Below, in pieces: positions 1 through 8,650 of a DNA stretch of 64,000 nt. The first letter of the stretch is position 1, and each line of letters starts with the position of its first letter. Under the pieces are notes generated by a model that ran no database searches, was not told where the DNA came from, and worked only from the letters and a program-made list of their open reading frames with translations. The stretch is from JABSSA01 sp039960995 (GTDB lineage: Bacteria > Pseudomonadota > Alphaproteobacteria > Rhodobacterales > Rhodobacteraceae): contig JBDVKF010000085.1 in NCBI GenBank assembly GCA_039960995.1, forward strand, positions 1-64,000, given 5' to 3'. A program made the position numbers and the translations under genes.

Positions 1-564
1 CAAATATGCCTGATCCGTCTCGGGTGGCCGCCACCGGCCTCGCAATCCATCGTGCACGTCAAATGACGATCTCACGCCAAAACGGATACAAACATCAAAA
101 ACGACTGTGGCCATCGCTATCAACCGAGTTTCCACACACCCTCTCCCGCATAGCTGCCGTTGGCCTAGGTCTCGGTGAAGGTCTGGTTTGGGTCAATATT
201 GCCTGACATTCGCGCCGGTATTGCATGACGCGATCCCTTAATGGGATTCAGATTAACCGTTGCATCGAACCAAAGGTGTCTGACGGTCCACACAGTGGCG
301 AATTGGACTGAATGGCAGGCGAAGGCATCTATTGGGCGTTAAATTCGGATGAAATAGCCCTAGGCGTTTGCACTTGTGATCTTGATACATGCGCATCTTG
401 AGCGAATGACATTGCGTTGTGCCTCGTTGCCGCATGCTCTGACATCCGCCTTTGTGCTTTCCCTCTGTTTCTCATGCCTAAATGTTGATCACGGTTCCGG
501 CATTTGTCTTGGACAATTTCTGAACGCGGTCCATAGTGGCAGGCGATCAGGAGGACATAGGCTG
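1..564. other. Leading stretch without a supported gene
   Basis: No open reading frame here has a convincing ribosome binding site, homology-like motif or codon use resembling the neighbours. Short frames on both strands (for example 6-206 plus) overlap one another and give low-complexity basic peptides. The last part, from about 540, is the ribosome-binding region of the next gene. No tRNA, repeat or clear terminator was seen. Confidence 0.5.
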
Positions 565-1854
565 ATGGATGACCAAAAACTGACCCAAGCTGAGGCACAA
601 GGTTTGCGCTATGCCAAAGAGCTGGAAGGGCATGTGTCGTGGCTCGACAGTTTTACGGCTGCGGCCCTTGGCGTTTTGGCGGTGGCTTCGGGCATTTACA
701 CGTATCTTGGGGTGTCTTCTTTGTTGGATGACAATGGCGCACTGAGCTTTTTCGCGGCCATCAGTTATTCAATCGCCGTGTCTGTCGGCATCTTTGTGTT
801 CTGGTCGTATCTTATCCGGCTTTTGCCTGCGGTACGTTCGGTTGGTGCGCGGATTGGGCTTTTCATCTCGATGCTGATTGGCTCTGCGGCGATTATTGCG
901 ATGTCGTCTTGGCTGAACGCGGCTGCCCTTGCTGGGGCCGCGGCGGTTGAACAACATTTGGCCAAAACGGTGCAAGATTATCAATCAGCGTTGGAGCGGG
1001 CCAATGAAATAACCGTCTCTGCCCAAGGTTTGGGGCGGGACGTTGCGCGCGTGCGGCAATCGTTCGAGGATCTGTCAGAGCAAGAGGCCACTGGCAATCT
1101 GTCCGGTCTGGCCGGGCGGGGCGCCGTGTTCCGGGTGCTGCGTCAGAAATCGGACGAGTTGGCGGGTTTGGAAACACAAATCGCCAGTCAGCAGCCGCTT
1201 GTGAATGCGGCCTTTACCGAAGGCAATGCGATCCTCAGCCGGATGCGTGCGCTGACGGTTGAACCGGGCCCAATTGAAGCGCGTTCGGTTCAATTTTCCG
1301 AAGAAGCCGTGCGGCTTGCCGGTGTGATCACGCAGTTGCGCCAGCTGTCCGTCGCGCCATTGGTCAGCCGTGCCGCGCAGGATCTAAGCGCATCTGTGGT
1401 GTTGCCGGAACTTGACGGGCGGACCGAAGAAACCCGGGCTGGGCAGCAATCCACCATATCATCCGTGCTGCAATTGTTGGGGCAACGGGCCGAAACATTG
1501 CGGCTGGCCGCTGAAGGCGTGATGAGCATGGATGCCCCGGCCGATACGATTTACAGGCCGATCAGCACGGCGGATGCGGTGATCAAATATGCCGGGAACT
1601 TTGTGCCGTCATGGGCCGGGGCTATCGCCATTGACCTATTGCCAGCGGTGCTGGTGCTTATCCTTGCGGTGACGCAGGCCGCCATCCGGTCCGGAAAAGC
1701 GCGGGTTGGGGTCGAAGACACGTTGACCTTGGCCGAACTGCGCGCCGCCTTGCATGCGGTCAAGGATATGGAACACACCCTTGGCCCCAATCAGCCCGCG
1801 CAACCGCCCGCTGACGTGAAGCCGCTTAAACTAACGCCCGAGAAACAAGCATGA
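565..1854 (+). CDS. Multi-pass membrane protein of unknown function with coiled-coil middle
   Basis: A 429-residue protein that I do not recognise. The start at 565 is chosen because AGGAGG lies at 549-554; an in-frame extension to 376 has no such site. Three hydrophobic segments occur in the first 130 residues, followed by a long region rich in Glu, Gln, Ala and Arg (about 130-320) that looks helical or coiled-coil, then one more membrane segment near residue 350 (LLPAVLVLILAV) and a short proline-rich tail. The stop overlaps the start of the next gene by ATGA, so the two are translationally coupled and probably act together at the inner membrane. The function is unknown. Confidence 0.75.
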   Translation: MDDQKLTQAEAQGLRYAKELEGHVSWLDSFTAAALGVLAVASGIYTYLGVSSLLDDNGALSFFAAISYSIAVSVGIFVFWSYLIRLLPAVRSVGARIGLFISMLIGSAAIIAMSSWLNAAALAGAAAVEQHLAKTVQDYQSALERANEITVSAQGLGRDVARVRQSFEDLSEQEATGNLSGLAGRGAVFRVLRQKSDELAGLETQIASQQPLVNAAFTEGNAILSRMRALTVEPGPIEARSVQFSEEAVRLAGVITQLRQLSVAPLVSRAAQDLSASVVLPELDGRTEETRAGQQSTISSVLQLLGQRAETLRLAAEGVMSMDAPADTIYRPISTADAVIKYAGNFVPSWAGAIAIDLLPAVLVLILAVTQAAIRSGKARVGVEDTLTLAELRAALHAVKDMEHTLGPNQPAQPPADVKPLKLTPEKQA

Positions 1855-2621
1855 GTGACACGGCTGCTCCGACCCGGCGCATGACAACAAAAACAGCGAT
1901 CACTTGGGTTCTGTTTGTGCAATTGGCTATCGCCGTGTTCTTGATGGGGCGGGACATTCTGACGGCATTGCCCAGCATTGCTTTTCCATCAAATCAGCCG
2001 AAATTTGACACACCCGTTGCCCCGGGCGATCAAACCCGGCGCTTTCGAACTGACAACACGCCGCTGGATGGAAACCCGGCGCGCCCCTTTCGCAGCACTG
2101 GCGATATGCCGTCTCGCCTGCTGTTTGAAATCAAAGATGACACGCTGATCTTAACAGGACAAATCGCGCAAGGGGACGCTGAAAGGTTCGTGGAATACCT
2201 TGAGGTGCGGCGCAATTTCGATCGGGTGCGGTTGAATTCACCTGGTGGATCAGTCCGAGACGCGCTTGAGATCGGGCGCAGATTGCGCGCGGATGAGGCG
2301 GATACAATGATGGGTGCGCTTGATATCTGCTTGTCGGCCTGTCCGTATATCTTGGCAAGCGGTGTCACCCGGACCATTCATGACGATGCTCAGGTTGGGG
2401 TTCACCAACATTTCTTTGATGCCAACGTGGCGTTGCCTGCGTTTATCGCCGTCGAGGATATCCAGCGCGGGCAAGGCGAGGTTATGGCTTACCTCGATGA
2501 CATGGGCGTCGATCCACGATTGATGCAACACGCATTGGTCACGCCGCCGGATGAAATCTATGTGTTATTGCCGGAACAGCTGACGGAATACAGAGTCAGC
2601 ACCAGCGATTTGAACCCGTGA
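1851..2621 (+). CDS. Membrane-anchored ClpP/crotonase-fold protein, periplasmic
   Basis: This 256-residue protein has a signal-anchor at residues 18-32, a Pro/Asp-rich linker, and a domain with the ClpP/SppA-like signature NSPGGSV at 129-135. A Ser in the CLSAC context (Ser162) and a His in VGVHQH (His185) fall where ClpP-fold serine peptidases place their nucleophile and general base, so a peptidase-like activity on the periplasmic side is possible but not shown. It resembles the COG3904-type group of predicted periplasmic proteins. It overlaps the upstream membrane-protein gene by 4 nt. The substrate is unknown. Confidence 0.75.
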   Translation: MSDTAAPTRRMTTKTAITWVLFVQLAIAVFLMGRDILTALPSIAFPSNQPKFDTPVAPGDQTRRFRTDNTPLDGNPARPFRSTGDMPSRLLFEIKDDTLILTGQIAQGDAERFVEYLEVRRNFDRVRLNSPGGSVRDALEIGRRLRADEADTMMGALDICLSACPYILASGVTRTIHDDAQVGVHQHFFDANVALPAFIAVEDIQRGQGEVMAYLDDMGVDPRLMQHALVTPPDEIYVLLPEQLTEYRVSTSDLNP

Positions 2622-2680
2622 CCCTGTGCCAATGGCTGGGGAGCTGTGCATTTCGTAAGCAAGTGACGCTGAATAAAAAG

Positions 2681-2764
2681 TGGTGGGCGACCCTGGAATC
2701 GAACCAGGCGTGCGTCTCCGCGAGGGAGTTACAGTCCCCTGCCACACCTTGCGGCCTGTCGCCC
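2681..2764 (-). tRNA. tRNA-Tyr (GTA anticodon)
   Basis: Read on the minus strand, acceptor strands GGGCGAC and GTCGCCC pair perfectly, CCA is encoded at 2683-2681, the T arm contains GGTTCGATTCC, and the anticodon loop CTGTAAC sits on a five-pair stem GGGGA/TCCCT. There is a long variable arm, as expected for a bacterial class II tRNA-Tyr. Total length is 84 nt including CCA. Confidence 0.93.
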
Positions 2765-3041
2765 ACTGGAGCGCTGATTACTTGTGTGAAGCGAGGGCGT
2801 CAACTGCAAACGGTCAGCAATTTTGTCTGGGTGGAAACTTAACTGGCATTGACCGGTTCACACCACGTCAATGATGCATGGAAAATCTTGAAAACGGGCT
2901 GGGGTGAACGTTCTAGGCGCTCAAAAGGCGGTCCCGATTAATGGAGCTTCTTTGAGTCGCTGGATTGACGGGTTCAATGACCGCATGGCTTGCCCTCTGG
3001 GGGCTCAACGGCTAGGGCGAAGCAAGAAACGAGGGCATGTG

Positions 3042-3818
3042 ATGAAAAAGCCAAAATGGGTTGTTGAAAAGGAACGCGGAAAACGCGCGGCTGCGGCAGA
3101 GACCGTTTGGCTGTTTGGTTTGCATGCTGTGCGCGATGCCTTGTCCAACCCGAGCCGTGAGCGTTTGCGTTTGGTTGTGACTTTGAATGCGCAGACCAAG
3201 CTGGCGGACGCCATCGCTGAAAGCGGTATGGAGCCCGAGGTGGTCGACGCACGGTCGTTTTCGGCCCCATTGGATCCGGGATCTGTGCACCAAGGGGCTG
3301 CGTTGGAAGTGAAGGCCTTGAATTGGGGGCAGTTGATTGATCACGCCATCGGGGCCGAGGCGCCTAGGTTGCTGTTATTGGACCGGGTGACGGACCCACA
3401 TAATGTTGGTGCGATTTTGCGATCAGCCGAAGTGTTGGGCGCGCAAGCGGTGATTGGGACACGGCATCATTCCACACCTGAAACAGGGGCTTTAGCCAAG
3501 TCGGCCAGTGGGGCGTTGGAGCGGCAACCTTATTTGCGTGTGCGCAATCTGGCGGATACGATCATTGAGTTGCAGCAGATGGGATATTTGGTGCTTGGTT
3601 TAGACGGCGAGGGTGAAGAGACCATCGAACATGCCGTGAAAGATCGCATCGATGGCCCTGTGGCTTTGGTCTTGGGCGCGGAGGGGCCTGGGTTGCGGGC
3701 CAAGACGCGCGAAACCGTCGATAAGCTTGTCCGAATTGACGCAGCTGGTGGATTTGGGTCGCTGAACGTCTCGAACGCGGCTGCAATCGCCTTATATGCA
3801 TCTAAAGAGAGGACGTGA
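3042..3818 (+). CDS. rlmB: 23S rRNA (guanosine-2251-2'-O)-methyltransferase RlmB (TrmH/SpoU family)
   Basis: 258 residues. RlmB methylates the ribose of a guanosine in the 23S rRNA peptidyl-transferase region using SAM. The N-terminal substrate-binding domain starts with the family pattern WLFGLHAVRDAL. The C-terminal SPOUT knot has the three motifs: LLLLDRVTDPHNVGAILRSA, then VALVLGAEGPGL, then the SLNVSNAAAIALY knot. The start at MKKPKWVVEKERGK is chosen over an upstream frame start at 2904 because the extension does not look like the family. The next gene starts 4 nt after the stop. Confidence 0.9.
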   Translation: MKKPKWVVEKERGKRAAAAETVWLFGLHAVRDALSNPSRERLRLVVTLNAQTKLADAIAESGMEPEVVDARSFSAPLDPGSVHQGAALEVKALNWGQLIDHAIGAEAPRLLLLDRVTDPHNVGAILRSAEVLGAQAVIGTRHHSTPETGALAKSASGALERQPYLRVRNLADTIIELQQMGYLVLGLDGEGEETIEHAVKDRIDGPVALVLGAEGPGLRAKTRETVDKLVRIDAAGGFGSLNVSNAAAIALYASKERT

Positions 3819-3822
3819 ACGG

Positions 3823-4143
3823 ATGAGTTACCCAACCAAAATTGCGACGTGTTGTTACTGTGGAACACGGGCAGCGTTGGTTTTGAAAGGTAAATCCCGT
3901 CACGAACTGGCCTGTGGATCCTGCGGAGCCCCTTTGCACGACCTCAAGATGTTGCCAAAAGACAAAGTGGCCGATCGCGATTTTGCGGGGTCATCGTCCT
4001 ACAGCAAGCATAGGGTAGCGCGGGATAAGCCGAAGGCTGGGAAATACCGCCCCGACAAAAAGAGGAAACAGAAGCCACGCAAAAGTTGGATGCGGGATAT
4101 GTTGGAAGAAGCGGTGGATTTGATTGAAGATGTGTTTGACTAG
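3823..4143 (+). CDS. Small zinc-ribbon protein, basic C-terminal half
   Basis: 106 residues. An N-terminal CYCG...CGSCG pair of CxxC knuckles (about residues 9-33) suggests a bound zinc. It is followed by a very basic stretch (KPKAGKYRPDKKRKQKPRK) and an acidic tail (EEAVDLIEDVF). It starts 4 nt after rlmB, with an AGAGAGGA ribosome binding site inside the rlmB end, so the two form an operon. Small proteins like this occur in related alphaproteobacteria without assigned function; the basic region could bind nucleic acid, which is inference only. Confidence 0.7.
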   Translation: MSYPTKIATCCYCGTRAALVLKGKSRHELACGSCGAPLHDLKMLPKDKVADRDFAGSSSYSKHRVARDKPKAGKYRPDKKRKQKPRKSWMRDMLEEAVDLIEDVFD

Positions 4144-4189
4144 GGAGCACTCGACGTCTTCCCCCCAACAATTTTCAATTGAATTTAAC

Positions 4190-4342
4190 TTTCGTTCACA
4201 CTTTTGAGACAGTCTCTTCTTTGATGGCTGAGAATTCTTATCTCATTATCAGGGTCGCGGGTTTGGAACTCCTGACGACCAACTCAATGTCCCTCGTTCC
4301 GCACTATGCGCTCCTTCGGATCCCCGTCGGAGCGCCTTTTTT
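4190..4342 (+). ncRNA. Candidate structured leader RNA or sRNA ending in a terminator
   Basis: A gene-free stretch with four consecutive inverted repeats: GAGAC-a-GTCTC near 4206-4216, TGAGA...TCTCA near 4229-4245, GGTCG...CGACC near 4252-4280, and a terminal hairpin followed by six T. It lies directly before a gene with only 29 nt between the T run and its ATG, so it may be a cis-acting attenuator; an independent sRNA is the alternative. I do not recognise a known riboswitch core. Confidence 0.4.
4308..4342 (+). terminator. Intrinsic terminator upstream of the CoA-binding gene
   Basis: GCGCTCC at 4308-4314 pairs with GGAGCGC at 4329-4335 across a 14-nt loop, followed by C and TTTTTT (4337-4342). 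This has the shape of a Rho-independent terminator on the plus strand. Confidence 0.8.
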
Positions 4343-4371
4343 ATGTGAACAATTCGCGGTATGTGTTTTGC

Positions 4372-4845
4372 ATGGGCAATTATTCTGACTCGCATCTGAA
4401 AGACGTTCTGCAGCGTACCAAGTTTATCGCTATGGTTGGCGTATCCGCCAATCCGATACGTCCCTCAAATTACGTCGCACGTTACCTCGGTCTTAAGGGT
4501 TTCAAGATTACCCCGGTCAATCCGGTGGCCGCCGGAGAGCGGATTTGGGGCGAAATGACCGTCAAAGACCTGAGCGAAGTTCCCGAAGAGGTTGATATGG
4601 TTGATATCTTTAGACGCTCTGAGGCTGTACCTGAAATTGTGGATGACGCGTTGACGTTTCTGCCAAACCTCAAAACGATCTGGATGCAAATTGGGGTCGA
4701 ACATGCAGAAGCGGCGGCCAAAGCCGAGGCGTCTGGTGTGACGGTCATTCAGAACAGATGTCCAAAGATCGAATATCAGCGATTGTTTGGCGAGCTGCGC
4801 ATGGGTGGCTTTAATACCGGCGTCATTTCATCTCGACTTAGTTAA
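4372..4845 (+). CDS. CoA-binding domain protein (YccU-like)
   Basis: 157 residues forming a single Rossmann-type CoA_binding domain. The family pattern is visible as FIAMVGVSANPIRPSNYVA, then GFKITPVNPVAAGE, VDMVDIFRRSEAVPEIV, and TIWMQIGVEHAEAAAKAEASG with IQNRCPKIEYQRL. Members resemble the CoA-binding part of succinyl-CoA synthetase but have no established reaction. The start at MGNYSDSH fits the usual family length; the upstream ATG at 4306 would run through the terminator hairpin. No good Shine-Dalgarno sequence is visible. It is convergent with hisE, overlapping by 4 bp. Confidence 0.85.
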   Translation: MGNYSDSHLKDVLQRTKFIAMVGVSANPIRPSNYVARYLGLKGFKITPVNPVAAGERIWGEMTVKDLSEVPEEVDMVDIFRRSEAVPEIVDDALTFLPNLKTIWMQIGVEHAEAAAKAEASGVTVIQNRCPKIEYQRLFGELRMGGFNTGVISSRLS

Positions 4846-5156
4846 GTGTCTGACCTTGATGATTTTTCTTCCAGACCAGATTGCCCTTGTCGACGGCTCA
4901 ATTCAGCGAGGACATCTGACAGATGGACATCCCGAGACGCGAGCATAACCAGCAGGTGATAGAGCACATCGGCCGCTTCTGAAGTCAGGCGATCCTTATC
5001 ACCTTTGACCGCTTCTATGATCGCTTCGATGGCTTCTTCACCAAATTTTTCCGCGCATTTTTCCGGACCTTTGGACAGCAGTTTTGCGGTCCAGCTTGAC
5101 TCCGGTTGCGCGTTTTTGCGGCTTTGGATGGTGTCGAACAGATCGTCTAGGGTCAT
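4842..5156 (-). CDS. hisE: Phosphoribosyl-ATP pyrophosphatase HisE
   Basis: 104 residues, the usual size for a stand-alone HisE. It hydrolyses phosphoribosyl-ATP to phosphoribosyl-AMP, step 2 of histidine synthesis. The MazG-like helical fold shows as GEEAIEAIIEAVKGD followed by LTSEAADVLYHLLVMLASRD, carrying the metal-binding EExxE and ExxD residues. The start overlaps the stop of hisF by ATGA, so it is translated after hisF. HisI is not fused and is not in the window. Confidence 0.93.
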   Translation of the reverse strand: MTLDDLFDTIQSRKNAQPESSWTAKLLSKGPEKCAEKFGEEAIEAIIEAVKGDKDRLTSEAADVLYHLLVMLASRDVHLSDVLAELSRRQGQSGLEEKSSRSDT

Positions 5157-5914
5157 GCCAGCCTCATTGGAATGCCTGCCGCTGCCATATGCGCTTTGGC
5201 TTCGCCGATTGTATAGGTTCCGAAATGAAAGATCGACGCCGCAAGGACCGCCGAGGCGTGGCCTTTGGTGACGCCGTCCACCAGATGATCCAGCGTGCCA
5301 ACACCCCCCGATGCGATCACCGGAATTGGTACGGCGTCTGAAATGGCACGGGTCAGGGGCAGGTTAAAGCCTGCGCGCGTGCCGTCGCGATCCATCGACG
5401 TCAAAAGGATTTCGCCAGCACCCTTTGCCGCAGCCGTTCTTGCGAATTCAACAGCATCGATCCCAGTTGATTTACGCCCGCCATGGGTGAAGATTTCCCA
5501 GCGGCCTTCTTCGACGGATTTTGCGTCAATTGCGCAGACGATACATTGGCTGCCAAATCGGTCGGCTGCATCACTTAGAACATCCGGATTGGCCACAGCC
5601 GCTGAATTGAACGATACCTTGTCCGCCCCGGCCAACAACAGATTGCGCACGTCATCTGATGTGCGGACGCCGCCGCCAACGGTCAGGGGGATAAAACACT
5701 GTTCTGCAGTACGGCGCACCAGATCAAACATGGTGCCGCGGTTTTCGTGTGTTGCGTGGATATCGAGAAAACACAACTCATCCGCACCGGCGGCGTCATA
5801 GGCGCGGGCGGCCCCGACCGGGTCGCCGGCATCAATCAGATCGACGAAGTTCACGCCTTTCACAACGCGCCCATCGGCGACATCCAGACAGGGTATGATA
5901 CGGGTCTTAAGCAT
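5153..5914 (-). CDS. hisF: Imidazole glycerol phosphate synthase cyclase subunit HisF
   Basis: 253 residues, a full-length (beta/alpha)8 barrel. It begins MLKTRIIPCLDVADGRVVKG, with the catalytic Asp in IPCLDV, and has the phosphate-binding pattern VPVIASGGVGTLDHL near the C-terminus and the second catalytic Asp in SMDRDGTRAG. HisF turns PRFAR plus ammonia (made by HisH) into imidazole glycerol phosphate and AICAR. It is coupled to hisE by a 4-nt overlap. hisH, its partner, is about 5 kb upstream on the same strand rather than adjacent. Confidence 0.96.
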   Translation of the reverse strand: MLKTRIIPCLDVADGRVVKGVNFVDLIDAGDPVGAARAYDAAGADELCFLDIHATHENRGTMFDLVRRTAEQCFIPLTVGGGVRTSDDVRNLLLAGADKVSFNSAAVANPDVLSDAADRFGSQCIVCAIDAKSVEEGRWEIFTHGGRKSTGIDAVEFARTAAAKGAGEILLTSMDRDGTRAGFNLPLTRAISDAVPIPVIASGGVGTLDHLVDGVTKGHASAVLAASIFHFGTYTIGEAKAHMAAAGIPMRLA

Positions 5915-6167
5915 ATCTGGGGGCTACACCGGGCGGGACGTGCGGGGCAAGGGGCAATTGTTTTGTTCGGGTGTAAGGGATCAGATTGATCGCTACACAC
6001 ACGCAAATGAAGTGGCGTTATCACTTTGTTTGGCAAAACAATTCAAACCAAATGAGGGCGATTGATTGCCCAATTTTTCAGATCACGGCAACTTGCGAAG
6101 TTACAACCTTTGATAAGTTTCGATCCTGTGCCATGTTCACTTAAAGTTCATCTGAGGAGAGGGATTC

Positions 6168-6623
6168 ATGAAATCGATAATGACAGCAGCGGCGGCAGTC
6201 GCCTTAATAGCGGGGGCTGCAATGGCCGGTGACAGTGGTATCGTGCGCAAAGAGGCGTCAGCAGGCGTGGTTGAAACAGTTGATAGCCTGGTTTCAACAT
6301 TGGAAGGTGCTGGGCTGAAAATCTTTGCTCGTGTCGATCATGGGGCAGGGGCTGTGTCAGTTGGCGAAGACGTCGGGGATTCGCAGCTTTTGATTTTCGG
6401 AAGCCCTAAAGTCGGGACACCTGCCATTAAGGATGATCCGGTTTCAGGCCTCTTTTTGCCATTAAAAGTGTTGGTGTACGAAGATGCATCGGGTCAGGCT
6501 TGGATCGCGTATGAAGATCCCAAATCCATGCTAACCCCGTTGGGCGGTGTGTCTGAAGATGCGCCATATCTTCAAGTGATGACTGGCGCATTGGCCAAAT
6601 TCACGGGCGGCGTCGCCAAATAA
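6168..6623 (+). CDS. Secreted DUF302 domain protein
   Basis: 151 residues. A Sec signal peptide (MKSIMTAAAAVALIAGAAMA, cleavage near residue 20) is followed by a DUF302 domain recognised from the pattern VVETVDSLVSTLEGAGLKIFARVDHGAGA, then LLIFGSPKVGTPAIKDDP and LPLKVLVYEDASGQAWIAYEDP. The function of DUF302 proteins is not established. A GAGGAGAGG ribosome binding site precedes the ATG. The gene is divergent from hisF and faces a membrane-protein gene 52 nt downstream on the same strand. Confidence 0.85.
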   Translation: MKSIMTAAAAVALIAGAAMAGDSGIVRKEASAGVVETVDSLVSTLEGAGLKIFARVDHGAGAVSVGEDVGDSQLLIFGSPKVGTPAIKDDPVSGLFLPLKVLVYEDASGQAWIAYEDPKSMLTPLGGVSEDAPYLQVMTGALAKFTGGVAK

Positions 6624-6675
6624 ACTTGTAAGCCTGAAACCCGTGGGTGCACTGTGTTCGTAACAGGAGGCTTCC

Positions 6676-7152
6676 ATGGGTTTTTCTTTGCGTTGGTATT
6701 TGGCGTTAATGGCGGTGACGGCTGCGTGGTTCGCGGTGATGTCTGGCTATTTCAAGGGGTTGCCAAATGCGCGGGCCTTGGACGCGCAGATGACGGTCAG
6801 TGCCGTCAATCACGCCCTATCGGTTTGGGATGAGGCTGCGCGCGATTATCATGCGTATGGCACCCGAACCTTTGACATGATTTTCCCGTTTCAACTGTCC
6901 GTCGTGCTGTGGCTTGGCGTCATGCGGTTGAATGGTCGGCTGGGTCAGTTGAAAACAGCCTTTGGTTCGCTGATCGCCGTATATTTGGGCGCGGATTACA
7001 TAGAGAACTTTGCGTCACTCAATCTGTTGCAAGGCGACACGTGGGGCGTTTGGGTCAAGGTTGCAGCCAGCTGGGTGAAATATGTCAGCCTGTTGCCTGT
7101 GCTATGCGTCGTTGTCTTTGGAACGATCAGAGAGGCGGTCCGACCTACTTAA
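6676..7152 (+). CDS. Four-helix integral membrane protein of unknown function
   Basis: 158 residues with hydrophobic segments at about 6-24, 72-88, 94-112 and 128-152. AGGAGG lies 8 nt before the ATG. I do not recognise the family. The motif ARDYHAYGTRTFDMIFPFQ lies between helices 1 and 2. It follows the DUF302 gene and its end overlaps the 3' end of hisA (opposite strand) by 8 bp. Confidence 0.7.
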   Translation: MGFSLRWYLALMAVTAAWFAVMSGYFKGLPNARALDAQMTVSAVNHALSVWDEAARDYHAYGTRTFDMIFPFQLSVVLWLGVMRLNGRLGQLKTAFGSLIAVYLGADYIENFASLNLLQGDTWGVWVKVAASWVKYVSLLPVLCVVVFGTIREAVRPT

Positions 7153-7861
7153 GCGCTGCCAAGGCTTCGGTCAGGTCAATCGCACCGTCATAAAGCGCAC
7201 GCCCAGAAATCGCGCCGGAAATCACGCCAGTGGCCTTTAACGCGGTCAGGTCCGCCAAAGACGACACGCCGCCGCTTGCGATCACAGGAATGGAAACGGC
7301 TCGGGCCATCGCCTCGGTCGCGTCGACATTTGGACCGCCCATGGCGCCATCGCGGTTGATGTCGGTATAGATGATGGCCGCCACGCCTGCGTCTTCAAAG
7401 CTCTTGGCCAGATCCGTTGCATCGACATTGGTTTCTTCGGCCCAGCCTTTTGTTGCGACCCGTCCATCACGCGCATCGATGCCAACGGCGACATGACCGG
7501 GAAAGCGACGCGCTGCATCTCGCACAAGATCGGGGTTTTCAACTGCGACGGTGCCAAGGATCACGCGAGACAGACCTTTTTCCAGCCACGCTTCGATGGT
7601 TGCGATGTCGCGGATACCACCGCCCAATTGTGTGGGTACGTTCACCGATTTCAAAATGGCCTCGACCGGTGCGGCGTTCACGGGTTCACCAGCAAACGCA
7701 CCGTTCAGGTCAACCAGATGCAGCCATTCGCAGCCCGCATCTACAAAGGCTTGTGCTTGTGCTGCCGGATCATCATTGAAAACTGTCGCACTGTCCATTT
7801 CACCATGCAGCAGGCGCACAGCTTGGCCATCTTTCAGGTCGATTGCGGGATAAAGGATCAT
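7145..7861 (-). CDS. hisA: Phosphoribosylformimino-AICAR ribotide isomerase HisA
   Basis: 238 residues, beginning MILYPAIDLKDGQAVRLLHG with the catalytic Asp in AIDLKDG; the second catalytic Asp is in YTDINRDGAMGG, and the phosphate site is PVIASGGVSSLADL. HisA carries out the Amadori rearrangement of ProFAR to PRFAR, the substrate of HisF. I start at 7861, with GGAG just upstream; the longer frame to 7918 adds 19 residues not found in the family. It is separated from hisF by two plus-strand genes and from hisH by a broken IS element. Confidence 0.95.
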   Translation of the reverse strand: MILYPAIDLKDGQAVRLLHGEMDSATVFNDDPAAQAQAFVDAGCEWLHLVDLNGAFAGEPVNAAPVEAILKSVNVPTQLGGGIRDIATIEAWLEKGLSRVILGTVAVENPDLVRDAARRFPGHVAVGIDARDGRVATKGWAEETNVDATDLAKSFEDAGVAAIIYTDINRDGAMGGPNVDATEAMARAVSIPVIASGGVSSLADLTALKATGVISGAISGRALYDGAIDLTEALAALK

Positions 7862-7991
7862 GTGCGACTCCGATGACAGAAACGTGGGGCACATCGCACC
7901 ATTTCGTGCGCTTTGCAACGCGACGTGGGGTCATGCTTGCGTGAATGGTTGTTCTGAGGACAGACTTTTCCCAGCTATCGGAGGAGATCAC

Positions 7992-8381
7992 ATGAAAAAG
8001 CTTGCACTTGCCGCAATTATTGCACTGGGAACAGCATCTGGCGCATTGGCGGCTGACCCGCTGGAGGGGCTGTGGCGTACCACCAAGGATGATAACGGAA
8101 ATTCAGGCCTGATCGAAGTCAAACCATGTGGCGCGAAGCTATGCGGTACATTGGTCAAATCCTTTGATTCCAGTGGCGCATCGGTGTCCAGCGACCAGTT
8201 GGGGCGGAAGATCATTTCGGAAACCGTCGCGTCAGGTGCCGGCAATTACAAAGGCAAAGTCTATTCGCCTGATCGGGATAAGACGTATAATTCCAAACTG
8301 GTTTTGTCCGGAAACACACTGAAAGTGTCAGGCTGTGTGTTGGGTATTTGCCGGGATGGCGGGACCTGGTCACGCCAGTAA
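7992..8381 (+). CDS. Secreted DUF2147 domain protein
   Basis: 129 residues with a signal peptide (MKKLALAAIIALGTASGALA) and a DUF2147 domain: DPLEGLWRTTKDDNGNSGLIEV, CGAKLCGTLVKS, KGKVYSPDRDKTYNSKL and SGCVLGICRDGGTWSR. These are periplasmic or secreted small beta-rich proteins of unknown role. A GGAGGAGA ribosome binding site lies 5 nt before the ATG. Divergent from hisA, 130 bp apart. Confidence 0.85.
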   Translation: MKKLALAAIIALGTASGALAADPLEGLWRTTKDDNGNSGLIEVKPCGAKLCGTLVKSFDSSGASVSSDQLGRKIISETVASGAGNYKGKVYSPDRDKTYNSKLVLSGNTLKVSGCVLGICRDGGTWSRQ

Positions 8382-8650
8382 TTTTTGGCGTTGCCGATCC
8401 TTTACAAAACGTCACGGCCCTTTGATCCGGTGCAACAGTTTGGCTGTTTCCGATTAGGGGGTTGTGTCGCGCAATGCTGGCTTAAAAGTCGAGGATTTCT
8501 GACCCAGACCGGACATTGATCGCAGTCAGCCGCGATGACCGCTACGCGGGACAAAACCAACCTTCTTTGCACGAACACCAACGTCCGGTTCGGCGAGCCC
8601 TGCAACAAACGGATCTTTTTGAACGCCTACCAACAATTTCTATAGTTTTA

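Noticed and set aside
4250..4290. tRNA-like T-arm sequence (GGTTTGGAACTCC)
   Set aside because: No acceptor, D or anticodon stems can be built around it, so it is not a tRNA.
4306..4371. Upstream ATG as start of the CoA-binding gene
   Set aside because: It would place an intrinsic terminator hairpin and six-T run in the coding region, and the extra residues do not match the family.
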